Source: Myotis daubentonii
Lineage: Eukaryota; Chordata; Mammalia; Chiroptera; Vespertilionidae
Assembly (NCBI RefSeq): GCF_963259705.1
Contig: NC_081842.1
Coordinates: forward strand, 92,556,433 to 92,620,432
Direction: 5' to 3'
DNA length: 64,000 nucleotides
A program made the translations under genes and the position numbers. Numbering within the stretch: the first letter of the stretch is position 1; each line of letters begins with the position of its first letter. Below are positions 44,756 to 55,168 of the stretch, piece by piece. Below the pieces are notes generated by a model. That model was not told the DNA's origin. It did not search any database and worked only from the letters and a program-made list of their open reading frames with translations.

Positions 44756-45936
44756 GCTCATTGGAGGTTTTAAACATAATTTGCCACTCTCAAAAGAACA
44801 CCAATAGATGTCCCACTCACATGAACACCTCTACTGCCATCACTCTTTTATTTGGAAATACATCACACTTTTATAAAGATCATCATGAATTTTATATCGC
44901 TTGTTATGCATATATGAATTAGATAACTTTAAGAGGTTTCAGATTTAGGGAAGAAAAAAGAATTCCAGGTAAATGAAGTAAAGAAGTCATATTACAAAAA
45001 AAAGTAACATGCCACCAGAAATCACCTTGATAAGCTTTAGGTACAATCAATCTTCTTGTCTGCAATTCTTCTTAGGTTCAACATTGATTTCCATAGCCTT
45101 TCCTAGTAGACAATGAATTTTAAATGTGTGCCAATAGCAGTTGGCACAGAGTTTTATGAAGTGGATGAATGCTTTCACATTTTTTACTTAAACTTTCATT
45201 GTCTCTTTCTCAAAGTTATATTTTTCTTCCTTGGTTAGAAAATCAAATAATTTATTTTTCAGGTTTTATCTTTGTACTTCTCTTCTCTTGAGTATATGGT
45301 GGTAGAGAGTTTGGTCACCTTGTAAGTACTGAGGAAATCACAATTAAATGATCTTTTACGGCATGTTTCAGGATGTGCCCATGTTCCTCGAAGAATACAG
45401 GTCTTAGGTAAGGATTTGAATTTAAAACTGTTAATGTTCTATAACATCATAGAATATTAAAAACTATGAGAGATCATAAAGTTACTTCTATACTGATAAC
45501 CTTGTTTTATCTCAAAGGAAAAAGCTTCAAAGTGACAGAATCTAGCCCAAACTCACAATGTCTGTTAGCAAGTGAAGATAGACAGAAACTTAGGCCTCCT
45601 GATCTAATGTAATCTTCTGCAGTTAACTGCATATGGAATTTTTCATACATCAAAGTAGTGATGATATAACAATGAATCATCCACCTTGACTAATGACCAT
45701 AATGTAAGACTTGCTTACCATAACAAAAGTAAATGCAACAAGCAGGTTTCTTGAATTTAAAATGCTCTAATGTCTTTCTATGGTCTGCAACCCTGGTCTT
45801 TCTAATCTGCTTATGTTGTAGTTACCAGATCTATGATAACTGGTAGGAGGATATTAACTTATATTTTAGATAAATATTTTAATTTATATGTTAAGGGAAA
45901 TTTAATATCTAAGAAAAAAAACTATCAATACCCAAA
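44756..45936. other. Nothing recognised
   Basis: About 1.2 kb without repeat termini or plausible ORFs. Candidate unique sequence. Confidence 0.5.
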
Positions 45937-46030
45937 TCCTAATATATAAAAACCCAAGATCCGTAACGATTGACTGAAGGCTCGACCAAACACCGTAAGT
46001 CAGTCCTGCAGTCAGTGCTGGGTTGAACAT
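45937..46030 (+). mobile_element. Helitron 5' fragment
   Basis: TCCTAATATATAAAAACCC after A matches the 5' end of the Helitron at 23722-24673 (read on its own strand). It breaks off within about 100 bp. Confidence 0.7.
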
Positions 46031-46740
46031 TTTTCAGAACATAGGTAGTGTTGTGCAATTAATAGAGTGCATTTGGTAAGACTTAATGGTGTAACTTTCT
46101 TTTTATGGAAAGTTTCTTTGAAATAAAGAAATAGAATTAAAAAACCAATTATGAAAAATGTCAAGAAATATAGGAAACAGAAAATCATACCATGTAAGTG
46201 ACATATGATGTGTTTTTATAAATAATTTGGTATTAAAAGGGAGTGAAGCTGTTAATTTGACATGTTATAATCACAGATCAAAGATCTAAACAACCCAGTT
46301 GAGGGAACCACTTCATCAGTTTGACTCTGCTGTTTCATCAGTAATAAGGATAAAATAAAACCCTCCTTAACTATTTCCCACAGCTACTCTGGAGACAAGT
46401 TAAAATGGTGATTATAAAGTGTCTTGAAAATACAATTTCAAATAAAAAACTAGATGCCATGATAATTAGTTCTAAATGTTAATGAACTCTCATAAATGTC
46501 TAAAATTAATATTGTTTTTATTTTAAAAAGCCAAGTATTTCTTTTCCTTTTCAGTTCTCCTTTACATTTTATTCTTTCAATATTTTCTATGAACATATGG
46601 GGATAATTTTCTTTTATTACATATATGAAACACACACACATACACAACACAGACACATTTTTCTATGTCATATTGTTGACATTTTCTCTGTAACTACACA
46701 CTTCCCCAATATAATTATTCATCCTTGATTTTTTTTTTCC
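46031..46740. other. Nothing recognised
   Basis: AT-rich; a short CA-rich patch at 46630-46655. Confidence 0.45.
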
Positions 46741-46986
46741 TTGCAAGTGCCAGACAGGACCAGAGTGCATGGAAGCAGAGAATTCTCAGAGAAGCTTGCC
46801 CTGATGACAACAACTGGCACCTCACCTAGGTCTGGCGACCCTGCTCACCTGCTCCAGCAATCCTGCCACAGTAGATGCCAGCCATGTTCCACGTGCACCC
46901 TCGGTTGTCAGCATACGTCATAGCAACCAGTTGTTTGGTTGTCCGCCATTTGGTCTATTTGCATATTAGTCTTTTATTATATAGGA
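46741..46986 (-). mobile_element. Helitron 5' part, second of a tandem pair
   Basis: The minus-strand 5' end is at 46986 (TCCTATATAATAAAAGAC) and touches the CTAG of the next Helitron with no base between. The 3' hairpin is missing; the left limit near 46741 is approximate. Confidence 0.85.
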
Positions 46987-48190
46987 CTAGGGGCCCGGTG
47001 CACGAAATTCGTGCACTGGGTGTGTGTGTGGGGGGGGGGGGAGTGTCCCTCAGCCCAGCCTGCCCCCTCTCACATACTGGGAGCCCTCAGGCATTGACCC
47101 CCATCATCCTCCAATCGCAGGATCGGCCCCTTGCCCAGGCCTGACGCCTCTGACAGAGGCGTCAGGCCTGGGCATGGAACCCTCATTTCCCCCATCACTG
47201 GTTCTGCCCCCAGCCCAGGCCTGATGCCTCGGCCAGAGGCGTAGACCCCCATCACACTCCGATCGCCTGATCGGCCCCTTGCCCAGGCCTGACGCCTCCG
47301 CCAGAGGTGTCAGGCTTGGACAGGGGACCCCCATCTCCCCCTGATCACTGGCTCTGGCCCCCGCCCAGGTCTGAGGCCTCTGGCCCAGGAATCATGCCTG
47401 GGCAGGGGACCCCCATCTCCCTCTGATCGCTTGCTCCACCCCCCGCCCAAGCCTGACGCCTCTGACCCAGGCTTCAGGCCTGGGCAAGGGGACCATCATA
47501 TCCCCCCAATCCCCGGCTCTGCCCCCCACCCAGGCCTGATGCCTCGGCCAGAGGAGTTGACCCTCATCACCCTCCGATCACCAATCACCGGATCGGCCCC
47601 TTGACCAGGCCTGAGGCCTCCGGCAGAGGTGTCAGGCCTGGGCAGGGGACCCCCAGCTCCCCGTGGTTGCAGGCTCCACCCCTGCCCAGGCCTAACACCT
47701 CTGGCCTAGGCGTCCAGCCCGGGCAGCGGGGACCCACAGCTGCAGCGGCCCCACGATCGTGGGCTTGGCTTTAGGCCCAGGCAAGGGACCCCTAGCTCCC
47801 GGGACTGCCAGCTCCCATCGCTGGCTCCACCCCTACTTCCTGCTATCACTGGCCAGGGCAGCAAAGGCACCTGATTCTCCGATCATGGCTGGGGGGCAGG
47901 GCAAAGGCGGCCCCAGGGCCGCCTTTGCCCTGCCCCCCAGCTCTTAGCTCCCCCCTGGGTTTCCGATCACTGTCAGTGGCAGGGGGCTTCTTCCTGCTTT
48001 CCCTTTCGCCTCCCTGCATTGTGCCTACATATGCAAATTAACCACCATCTTGTTGGCAGTTAACTGCCAATCTTAGTTGGCAGTTAACTGCCAATCTTAG
48101 TTGGCAGTTAATTTGCATATAGCCCTGATTAGCCAATGAAAAGGGTATCGTCGTACGCCAATTACCATTTTTCTCTTTTATTAGATAGGA
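46987..48190 (-). mobile_element. Complete Helitron, first of a tandem pair, 1.2 kb
   Basis: The minus-strand 5' end is at 48190 (TCCTATCTAATAAAAGAG, after A); the 3' end is CTAG at 46987-46990 with a perfect hairpin GTGCACGAAATTCGTGCAC at 47000-47018. It carries diverged ~80-110-bp core units with strong inverted repeats. The 5' octamer-bounded module (48031-48118) has two copies of the palindrome TTGGCAGTTAACTGCCAA. Same family as 9071-10343 and 58090-59132. Confidence 0.95.
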
Positions 48191-48410
48191 TAATACTGTC
48201 ATATTTGTAAATTTCTAAGAGATGTCTTAAAAGTTTTCATCAAAAGAAAAACAATTATATATAGTAATGTATGGTCATTTTGCAATATATGCAACTATCA
48301 AATAATTATGTTATACAACTGATACAATTATAATATTATGTATCAATTACAACTGAATAAAAAAGATTGTAGGAAAAGTGTGACTTGCATATGTCAAAAA
48401 CACCATGTTT

Positions 48411-48784
48411 CCCTGGCCAGTGTGATTTAGTGGTTAGAGCAGGGGTCCTCAAACTTTTTAAACAGGGGGCCAGTTCACTGTCCCTCAGACCATTGGAGGG
48501 CCAGACTATAGATTTAAAAAAAACTATGAACAAATTCCTATGCACACTGCACACATCTTATTTTGAATTAAAAAAACAAAATGGGAACAAATACAAAATT
48601 CGTATTTGCATGTGGCCCATGGGCCTTAGTTTGAGGACCCCTGGGTTAGAGCATAAGCTCTCCCACCAAAGAGTCTTGTGTTTGTTTCCTGGTCAAGGGC
48701 ACATACCTGAGTTGCAGGTTCAATTCCTGCCCCAATAGGGGCACTTGAGGGAGGAAAACAATCAATGTGTCTCTCTCACATCAA

Positions 48785-48833
<49 letters not shown>

Positions 48834-48890
48834 TCCACTCTCTCTGAAAATCAATGGAAATAATATTCTCAGGTAAGGATTTAAGGATTA
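48411..48890 (+). mobile_element. Ves-like SINE split by a hAT
   Basis: The head 'gtgatttagtggttagag' ends at 48439. After the hAT, the SINE resumes at 48652 ('cataagctctcccaccaaag...'), with B box-like 'ggttcaattcctg' (48718), a (TC)n at 48789-48831 and the tail 'aatcaatggaaa'. Older subfamily, like 32025. Confidence 0.87.
48440..48643. mobile_element. hAT-type MITE, 204 bp
   Basis: The terminal inverted repeats caggggtcctcaaact and agtttgaggacccctg are perfect over 16 bp. The 8-bp target duplication GGTTAGAG is perfect at 48432-48439 and 48644-48651. No coding sequence. Confidence 0.96.
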
Positions 48891-48894
48891 ACAA

Positions 48895-49163
48895 AAAAAG
48901 AACCACCAAGTAATTCTCCACACTTCACCACAACTAAAGAAATACTTTGATATGAAAAAAATGGATGTAGAATGTCCACATATATCTTTGTCATTAAAAA
49001 AAATCAACACACAAATCAACTTAAAGAATGACTCAAATCAAGGGAATATGGAAATCAATGTTTGAAGCACCTGATAATAAACACTGAAACTATTAAACCT
49101 AAAATTTGTTTTTAAAAATTTATTATAAATTTAAATATGTGTAATTTATTGTTTAAGATATTG
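48895..49163. other. Nothing clear
   Basis: AT-rich. The right part may belong to the L1 that continues after the MITE. Confidence 0.35.
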
Positions 49164-49165
49164 TA

Positions 49166-49446
49166 CAGTGGGGAGTTGACTTACGAGTGTTACAACTAAC
49201 GACTTTTTTGAGATACGAGCCATCTCTCAGCCAATTTTTTGCTTTGAGTTGCGAGCTAAAATTCGGGTTATGAGCCAGCTTCAGATACCCCACTGCTAGT
49301 TGGCGCAGCAAATGTCACATTGAACGCCACAACATCAGCCCAGCATCACGTGTCTCACTCATTCATTGTTTGATTTGACATATGAGTAATTTGAGTTACA
49401 AGCTCAGTCATGGAATGAATTAAACTCGTAAGTCAAGGCCCCACTG
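49166..49446. mobile_element. TA-flanked MITE (Tigger/Tc1-mariner type), 281 bp
   Basis: 22-bp terminal inverted repeats (cagtggggagttgacttacg at the left; the inverse of the right end reads cagtggggccttgacttacg) differ at two positions. TA flanks both sides (49164-49165, 49447-49448). No ORF. Confidence 0.87.
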
Positions 49447-49448
49447 TA

Positions 49449-49700
49449 CTTAGTTTATTTTTACCCATTTTGAATTAATTTTTGTACATAGATACAAACC
49501 GTAGGTTACTTTCATTCTCTTGCATTCGGCTTTTCAATTTTCTCAACACCACTTATTGAAAAGGCTTTCTTTACTCCATTGCATGTTTTTTATTTACTTG
49601 TCAAAAATTATTTGCCCATACACATGTGGTTTTATTTCTGGGCTCTCAATTATATTTCATTGGTCTGTAGGTCTGTTTTTCTGCCAGTACCTCACTTTTT
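49449..49700 (-). mobile_element. L1 ORF2, inverted 5' segment (part 1)
   Basis: Antisense ORF2 ('cacttattgaaaaggctttc', 'ttcattggtctgtaggtctg'). It resumes at about 51246-51415 after several insertions, then flips to sense at about 51416: a second twin-primed L1. Confidence 0.75.
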
Positions 49701-49726
49701 AAAAAATTAAGTTTAATAAGGTGACA

Positions 49727-50250
49727 TCTAATCTAATAAAAGAGAAACATGCAAATTGACCATACCTTAGCTACACCCACAAGCCACACCCACAAGCCAA
49801 TCAAGAGCAAATATGCAGATTAGCCTAACTAAGATGGTGGTGGCCATGGAGCTGGAGCGTTGCCCCTGGCAATGGAGGAAGCCAAGCTTCCTGCCTGCCC
49901 TGCTGGCTCTGAGCTCCACTCAAGGCTATAAAGTTTCAATTATAGAAGATAAATAAATCCCAGATACCTGCTTCCAGCCGCAGTGACCTCCACTCAAGGA
50001 GGGTGTGAGCTTCCGTTGCCAGGGGCAACCCAGGCTTCCAAGACCTGGGCTCTGCTTAAGGCTACAAAGTTTTAATTATAGAAGTTAAAAAAATCCCAGA
50101 TACCTGCTTCTAGCCCGAGGCCGTGGCCAGCCTGAAAACGGCCATCAGCCCCTCACCCAGGCTGGCCAGGCACCCAGGGGGACCCCCACCCTGATCCAGG
50201 ACACTCTTCAGGGCAAACCAAATGGCCCCCACCTGTGCACCAGGACTCTA
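49727..50250 (+). mobile_element. Helitron, first of a tandem pair
   Basis: 5' TCTAATCTAATAAAAGAG follows A. It has the 'ttcaattatagaag' module (twice), one ~95-bp 'gccagcctg...' unit and a 3' hairpin remnant ending in CTCTA at 50250. The next Helitron begins at once, with the final G of CTAG missing. Confidence 0.88.
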
Positions 50251-50710
50251 TCCTATATAATAAAAGGGTAATATGCAAATTGACCCTAATAGCAGAATGA
50301 ATGGGAATGACTGGTCACTATGACACACACTGACCACCAGGGGGCAGATGCTCAATGCAGGAGCTTCCCACTGGTGGTCAGTGTGCTCCCACAGGGAGAG
50401 CTCTGCTCAGCCACAAGCCAGGCTGAAGGCTGCCAGCACAGCAGTGGTGGTGGGAGCTTCTCCCACCTCCTCAGCAGCACTAAGGATGTCAGACTGCAGC
50501 TTAGGCCTGCTCCCCACTGGCAAGTGGACATCCCCCAAGGGATCCTGAGATGCCAGAGGGATGTCTGACTGCCAGCTGAGGCTTGATCCCCCAGGGAGCA
50601 GGCCTAAGTCGGCAGGTGGACATCCCTGAGGGGTCCCAGACTGTGAGAGGGCACAGGCCAGGCTGAGGGACCCGCCTGAATGCACAAATTTTTTTGCACT
50701 GGACCTCTAG
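50251..50710 (+). mobile_element. Helitron, second of a tandem pair
   Basis: 5' TCCTATATAATAAAAGGG, the 'tgaccaccagggggcagatg' block, and a 3' hairpin 'tgcacaaatttttttgca' with CTAG at 50707-50710 before T. Same family as 1-147 and 35510-35956. Confidence 0.92.
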
Positions 50711-50763
50711 TATATTAATAAGATTATATAGCTTTCAAGTATACATTTCCCATGCTGTTTTTT

Positions 50764-50979
50764 CATATATATTTTTTATTGATTTTTTTACAGAGAGGAA
50801 GGGAGAGGAATAGAGTGTTAGAAACATCGATGAGAGAGAAACATCAATCAGCTGCCTCCTCCACACTCCCCACTAGGGATTTGCCCACAACCAAGGTACA
50901 TGCCCTTGACCAGAATCAAACCCAGGACCCTTAGGTCTGCAGGCCGATGCTCCATTCACTGAGCCAAACTGGTCAGGGC
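50764..50979 (-). mobile_element. Ves SINE
   Basis: Reverse orientation with head 'tccattcactgagccaaactgg'. The flanks CCCATGCTGTTTTT and CCCATGCTCTTTTT form a target duplication with one mismatch. Confidence 0.9.
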
Positions 50980-50989
50980 CCCATGCTCT

Positions 50990-51415
50990 TTTTTTATTTA
51001 ATTTTTTATTGTTGAAAGTATTACATATGTCTCTTTTTCCCCCCATTGACCTCTCCTTGACCATTTCCACCCCCCAAACGTGCCCTCATCCCCCTACTGT
51101 CTGTGTCCATTGGTCATGCTTGTATGCATGCATACAAGTCCTTTGGTTGATCTCTTACTCCTCCCCTATCTCACTCTCCCCTGTCTTCCCTCTGAGGTTT
51201 GACAGTCTGTTTGATGTTTCTATGTTGTTTGATTATCATTGCTCTATAGTATAATTTGAAGTCAAGTAGTGTCTCAACTTGGGCTTTCTTCTTTTTTTTT
51301 TTTTTAAATCAAGATTTCTTTGGCTATTTGGGGTCTTTTGTGATTCCTTATAAGTCTGAAGATTTTTGTTCTATTACTTCACAAAATGCCATTGGAATTT
51401 TTGACAGAGGTACTA
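50990..51415 (-). mobile_element. L1 3'UTR and ORF2, antisense
   Basis: 50990 to about 51240 is a separate bat L1 3'UTR in reverse (attgttgaaagtattacat...). About 51246-51415 is antisense ORF2, the rest of the inverted segment begun at 49449 ('gtataatttgaagtcaagta'). Confidence 0.75.
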
Positions 51416-51848
51416 TAATTTTGGACCTTGGTCTTAGGAAAGATCTTATGAATTTGACTCTAAAGGCAAGGGAAGTAAAAACAAAAGTAAATGAATGGGA
51501 CTATTCCAAACTAAAAAGCTTCTGCACAGCAAAAGAAACCTCCAATAAAGCAAAAAGTTAACCTGCTGAATGGGGGAAGACATTTTCAAAAAACAGCTCC
51601 AACAAGGGGTTAATATCCAAAATATATTAGGAACTCATACAACTCAACACCAAGCAAAAAATCAATCTAAGTAAAAATGGTCAGAGGGCCTTAACGTGCT
51701 TCTCCCAAGAAGACATACAAATGGCCAAAAGAAATATAAAATGATGCTCAACTTGACTAGCTATTAGGGATATGTGAATCATAATGATATCCCATAACTA
51801 CAATGGGATATCACCTCACAACTGTTACAATATCTATTATCAACAACA
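51416..51848 (+). mobile_element. L1 ORF2, sense (part 1)
   Basis: Sense ORF2 landmarks: 'ttggaccttggtcttaggaaag', 'aaaaagcttctgcacagc'. It is interrupted at 51848 by two Helitrons and continues at 52896. Confidence 0.82.
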
Positions 51849-52230
51849 TCTTATCTAATAAAGGGGTAATATGCAAATTAACTGTTAATCTCTCACAAAA
51901 ATGGTGGCGCCCATAGCCACAAGATGGTGGCACCCAGTCGCTTCAGCCCCGCTGGAGTCTCTCAGTCCTGGGGGGGTGGCCACTGAGAGCAGGCAGCATG
52001 AGCGGCCTGGCAGAATGCTTGCTTCACTTCCCCAGCTGTGGAGAGCATCTGGGCAGCAGGTGCAGAGCGGCCAGGCCCCACATAGAACAGAGAACCATGA
52101 GGAGTGGGTCTAAGCCATCAGGGCTCCTAGATTGGAGAGGGCTCCTCTGAGGGCTCCCAGATTGGCGAGGGTGCAGGTCGGGCTAAGGAACTCACTCCCC
52201 ATACACAAATTTCATGCACCAGGCCTCTAG
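51849..52230 (+). mobile_element. Helitron, first of a tandem pair, 382 bp
   Basis: 5' TCTTATCTAATAAAGGGG follows A. The 3' hairpin (cacaaatttcatgcac) and CTAG at 52227-52230 abut the TC of the next Helitron with no base between. Confidence 0.93.
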
Positions 52231-52895
52231 TCTATATATATAAAAGCCAGCGACAGGAACGCTGTAGCAAGCAGAATGACAAGTTGCTATGATGCTCACT
52301 GTGGCCAGCAAACCAGCTGGATCTGGAGGTGGGGCCAGCCAACCCCCCCTGCCCCTCTTGCCTGCCAGCCCTGCCACTGATCATTCCCCCCACCAAGCCC
52401 CAATTGGGGGTGGGGCCAGGCGGCCAACCTCCTCCAGCCCATCCCCCTACCCGGCCTCCCCACCCTGATCAGGGGCAGGGCTGGCTGGCCAACTTCCTGC
52501 AGCCCCACTCCCTGGCAGACCCCACCCCCAATGGGCCCCCACCACCCTGATTGGCCCATGGCCCCTCCCTGAACCACCCACAGCCTCTCCCCCAGGCCTC
52601 CGGCCCCTGATCAGCCTCTCTACCCCATTCGGAGGTGGAACCAGCCAGCCCACCTCCCATAGCTCCTCCCCACAGCTGGCCTCACTCCCAGTCAGCCCCT
52701 ACCAACCAATTGGCCCAAAGCCCCTTCCCCCAGCCAACTCTGCCTTTGATTACCCCCCACCTCAATCTGGGGTGGGGCCTGCTGGCCAACCTCCCACCAT
52801 CTCCTCCTCCCTACAGGCCCAGCCCCAATCCACCCTGATTGGGGCTGGGCTAGCTTCACCCCACCCATGCACAAATTCATGCACTGGGCTTCTAG
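52231..52895 (+). mobile_element. Helitron, second of a tandem pair, 665 bp
   Basis: 5' TCTATATATATAAAAGCC begins right after CTAG. The 3' hairpin 'tgcacaaattcatgca' and CTAG at 52892-52895 precede a host T. The core is GC-rich with diverged 'ccaatcaggggtggggcc'-type units. Confidence 0.92.
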
Positions 52896-53605
52896 TTGGT
52901 AATAAGTGTTGGAGAGGTTGTGGAGGAAAAGGAATCCTATTTCACTGTTGGTGGGAATATGAACTGGTACAGCCATTTTGGGAAACAGTATGGAAATTCC
53001 TCAAAAAATTAAGAATAAAATTACCATATGACCTAGCAAACCCTCTTCTTGGTATCTACCAGAAAAATTTAGAAACATTTATTCACAGAGATACATGCAT
53101 CCCTATGTTTATTGCAACATTATTTGTGGTGGCCAAGACATGGAAACAACCGAAGTGTCCTTTAATAGATGACTTTATAAAGAAGATGTGGTACATATAT
53201 ACAATGAAACACTACTCAGCCACAAGAAAAGATGATATACTGCCATTTGCAACAACATAGATGAACCTTGAGAATATCATGCTAATTGAGTGGGATAGTT
53301 GCATAAGGTGAGTTTAGAAATGTAAGCAATTAAAAATAAATCAGTCAGAAAAAACTCAGAACCATATGATTTCACTCATGTGGAATATAAAACTGAAACT
53401 AATAGTCTCAGGCAACAGTATGGTGGATACCAGAAGGAAGAGGGGTGGGGGAAAAATAGTAAAGGAGACCAAATATATAGTGAAAAAAGATGATTTGATA
53501 CACACAGTGAAATATACAGAAAATGTGTCATAGAAATGTGCACTTGAAATCTATATGATCTTATTAATAAATGTCTCACCAATAAGTTAATAAAGAAGGA
53601 AAACT
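52896..53605 (+). mobile_element. L1 3' end, sense (part 2)
   Basis: It continues 51416-51848: 'taagtgttggagaggttgtgg' through the ORF2 end and 3'UTR to about 53605. All frames are broken (the longest open part is 162 codons and runs in from the Helitron). Confidence 0.83.
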
Positions 53606-53612
53606 ATATAAA

Positions 53613-54177
53613 TCCTATCTAATAAAAGAGAAACATGGTAATTAGCATATGTCCGCTACCCTTCCCATTGGCTAATCAGCGAGATATGCAAATTAACTGC
53701 CAGCCAAGATGGCGGCCGGCAGCCAGGCAGCTTGAAACTAACATGAGGCTTGCTTGCTTCAGTGACAGAGGACTCCAACGTTCTCCGCCTGCCTTGCCGG
53801 CCTCTGAGCTTGCAGTTTGAAACATAGTTACAAATATAGAAGCTAAACAAAACCCCAGAAACCTGCTTTCAGCCAGCCGGGATCTCAGAGCTGGAGTTGA
53901 TAGTGTTTCGATAATAGAACCCAAACAAACCAGATACCTGCTTTCAGCAGCAGAGGCCTCATAGCTGGAGCCAGAGCTAAAGCAGGCCCAGAATAAAAAA
54001 AAAAAAGGAAAAGAAAGAAAAAAAGGAGCAGTTTGGAGCTTCAGTCACCCACCAGCCTGAAAGTAGCCATCATCCCCTCACCCAGGCTGGCCAGGCACCC
54101 CAGTGGGAACCCCCACCCTGATCCAGGACACCCTTCAGGGCAAACCAGCATGACCCCACCCATGCACCAGGCCTCTA
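53613..54177 (+). mobile_element. Helitron, first of a compound pair
   Basis: 5' TCCTATCTAATAAAAGAG follows A; an octamer/'aagatggcggc' module comes next, then an A-rich patch (53995-54027), one ~95-bp unit, and CTCTA at 54177. The last ~130 bp and the junction match 50110-50250 closely, although the 5' parts differ. Confidence 0.88.
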
Positions 54178-55168
54178 TCCTATATAGTAAAAGGGTAATA
54201 TGCCTCCCAGCACTGGGATCAGTGGAGCCACGAGGCCTCCCAGCACCAGCATCAGTGGAGCTGAGAGGCCTCCCAGCACCGGGATCAGTGTGACAAGGGG
54301 CAGCGCTCAAACCCCCTGATCGCCCTGCGGCTCTGTGTGTGACAGGGGGCAGGGCCACAACCTCCCTATCCGCCCTGCTCTGTTCGTGACAGGGAAGGCG
54401 CCCCAACCCCCTGATCAGCCCTGCTCTGTGCCTGATAGGGGGGACCTCCCCAACCCCCTGATAGGCCCTGCTCTGTGTGTGACAGGGTAGAGCCATAACC
54501 TACCCATCGGCCCTGCCCTGAGTGTGAGAGTGGAGGCTCCCCAACCCCCTGACCGGTCCTGCTCTGTGGGTGATAGAGGGCGGCCCGCCAACACCCCCTC
54601 CATGGGCCCTGTTCTGTGTGTGATGGGGTAGAGCCGTAACCTCCCCATTGGCCCTGCCCTGAGTGTGACAGTGGCAGCGTCCCAACCCCCTGATTGGCCG
54701 TGCTCTGTGCGTGACGGTGGGGGGGGGCGCCCCAACCCCCTGATCGACTCTGCTCTGCGCATGACAGGGTACGGAGCCCCAACCCCGCTGATTGGCCCTG
54801 CTCTGTGGGTGATAGGGGGTGGCGCCGCAACCTGCCCATCGACCCTGCCTTGAGTGTGACAGGGGGTGGTGCCCCAACCCCCCAATCAGCCCTACCCTGA
54901 GCGTGACTGAGGGTGGCATCACAACCTCCCTATCCGCCCTGCTCTGTGCATGACAGGGGGCGGCACCCCAACTCCCCAATCAGCCCTGCTCTGAGCCCTA
55001 CCAGCAGCTGCACCTAGGGATTGGGCCTGCCCCCTGCCACCCAGGAGCAGGCCTAAGCCAACAAGTCGTTATCTCCCGAGGTGTCCCAGTCTGCAAGAGG
55101 GCATAGGCTGGGCTGAGGGACCCCTCTCCACCTCCGAGTGCACAAATTTTTGTGCACCGGGCCTCTAG
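54178..55168 (+). mobile_element. Helitron, second of a compound pair, 991 bp
   Basis: 5' TCCTATATAGTAAAAGGG keeps only about 25 bp of the usual 5' region before jumping into a minisatellite. The 3' hairpin gtgcacaaatttttgtgcac and CTAG at 55165-55168 precede T. The 3' portion (55000-55168) matches that of 1528-2849. Confidence 0.92.
54300..54985. repeat. ~46-bp GC-rich minisatellite
   Basis: About 14 diverged units built from 'ccaaccccctgatcggccc' and 'tgctctgtgtgtgacagggg'. It gives 150-codon open frames in two minus-strand phases, which are repeat artefacts. Confidence 0.87.

Noticed and set aside
54041..54979. Overlapping 150-159-codon minus-strand frames
   Set aside because: They arise from the ~46-bp minisatellite, which is open in two phases; low-complexity repeats, not a gene.
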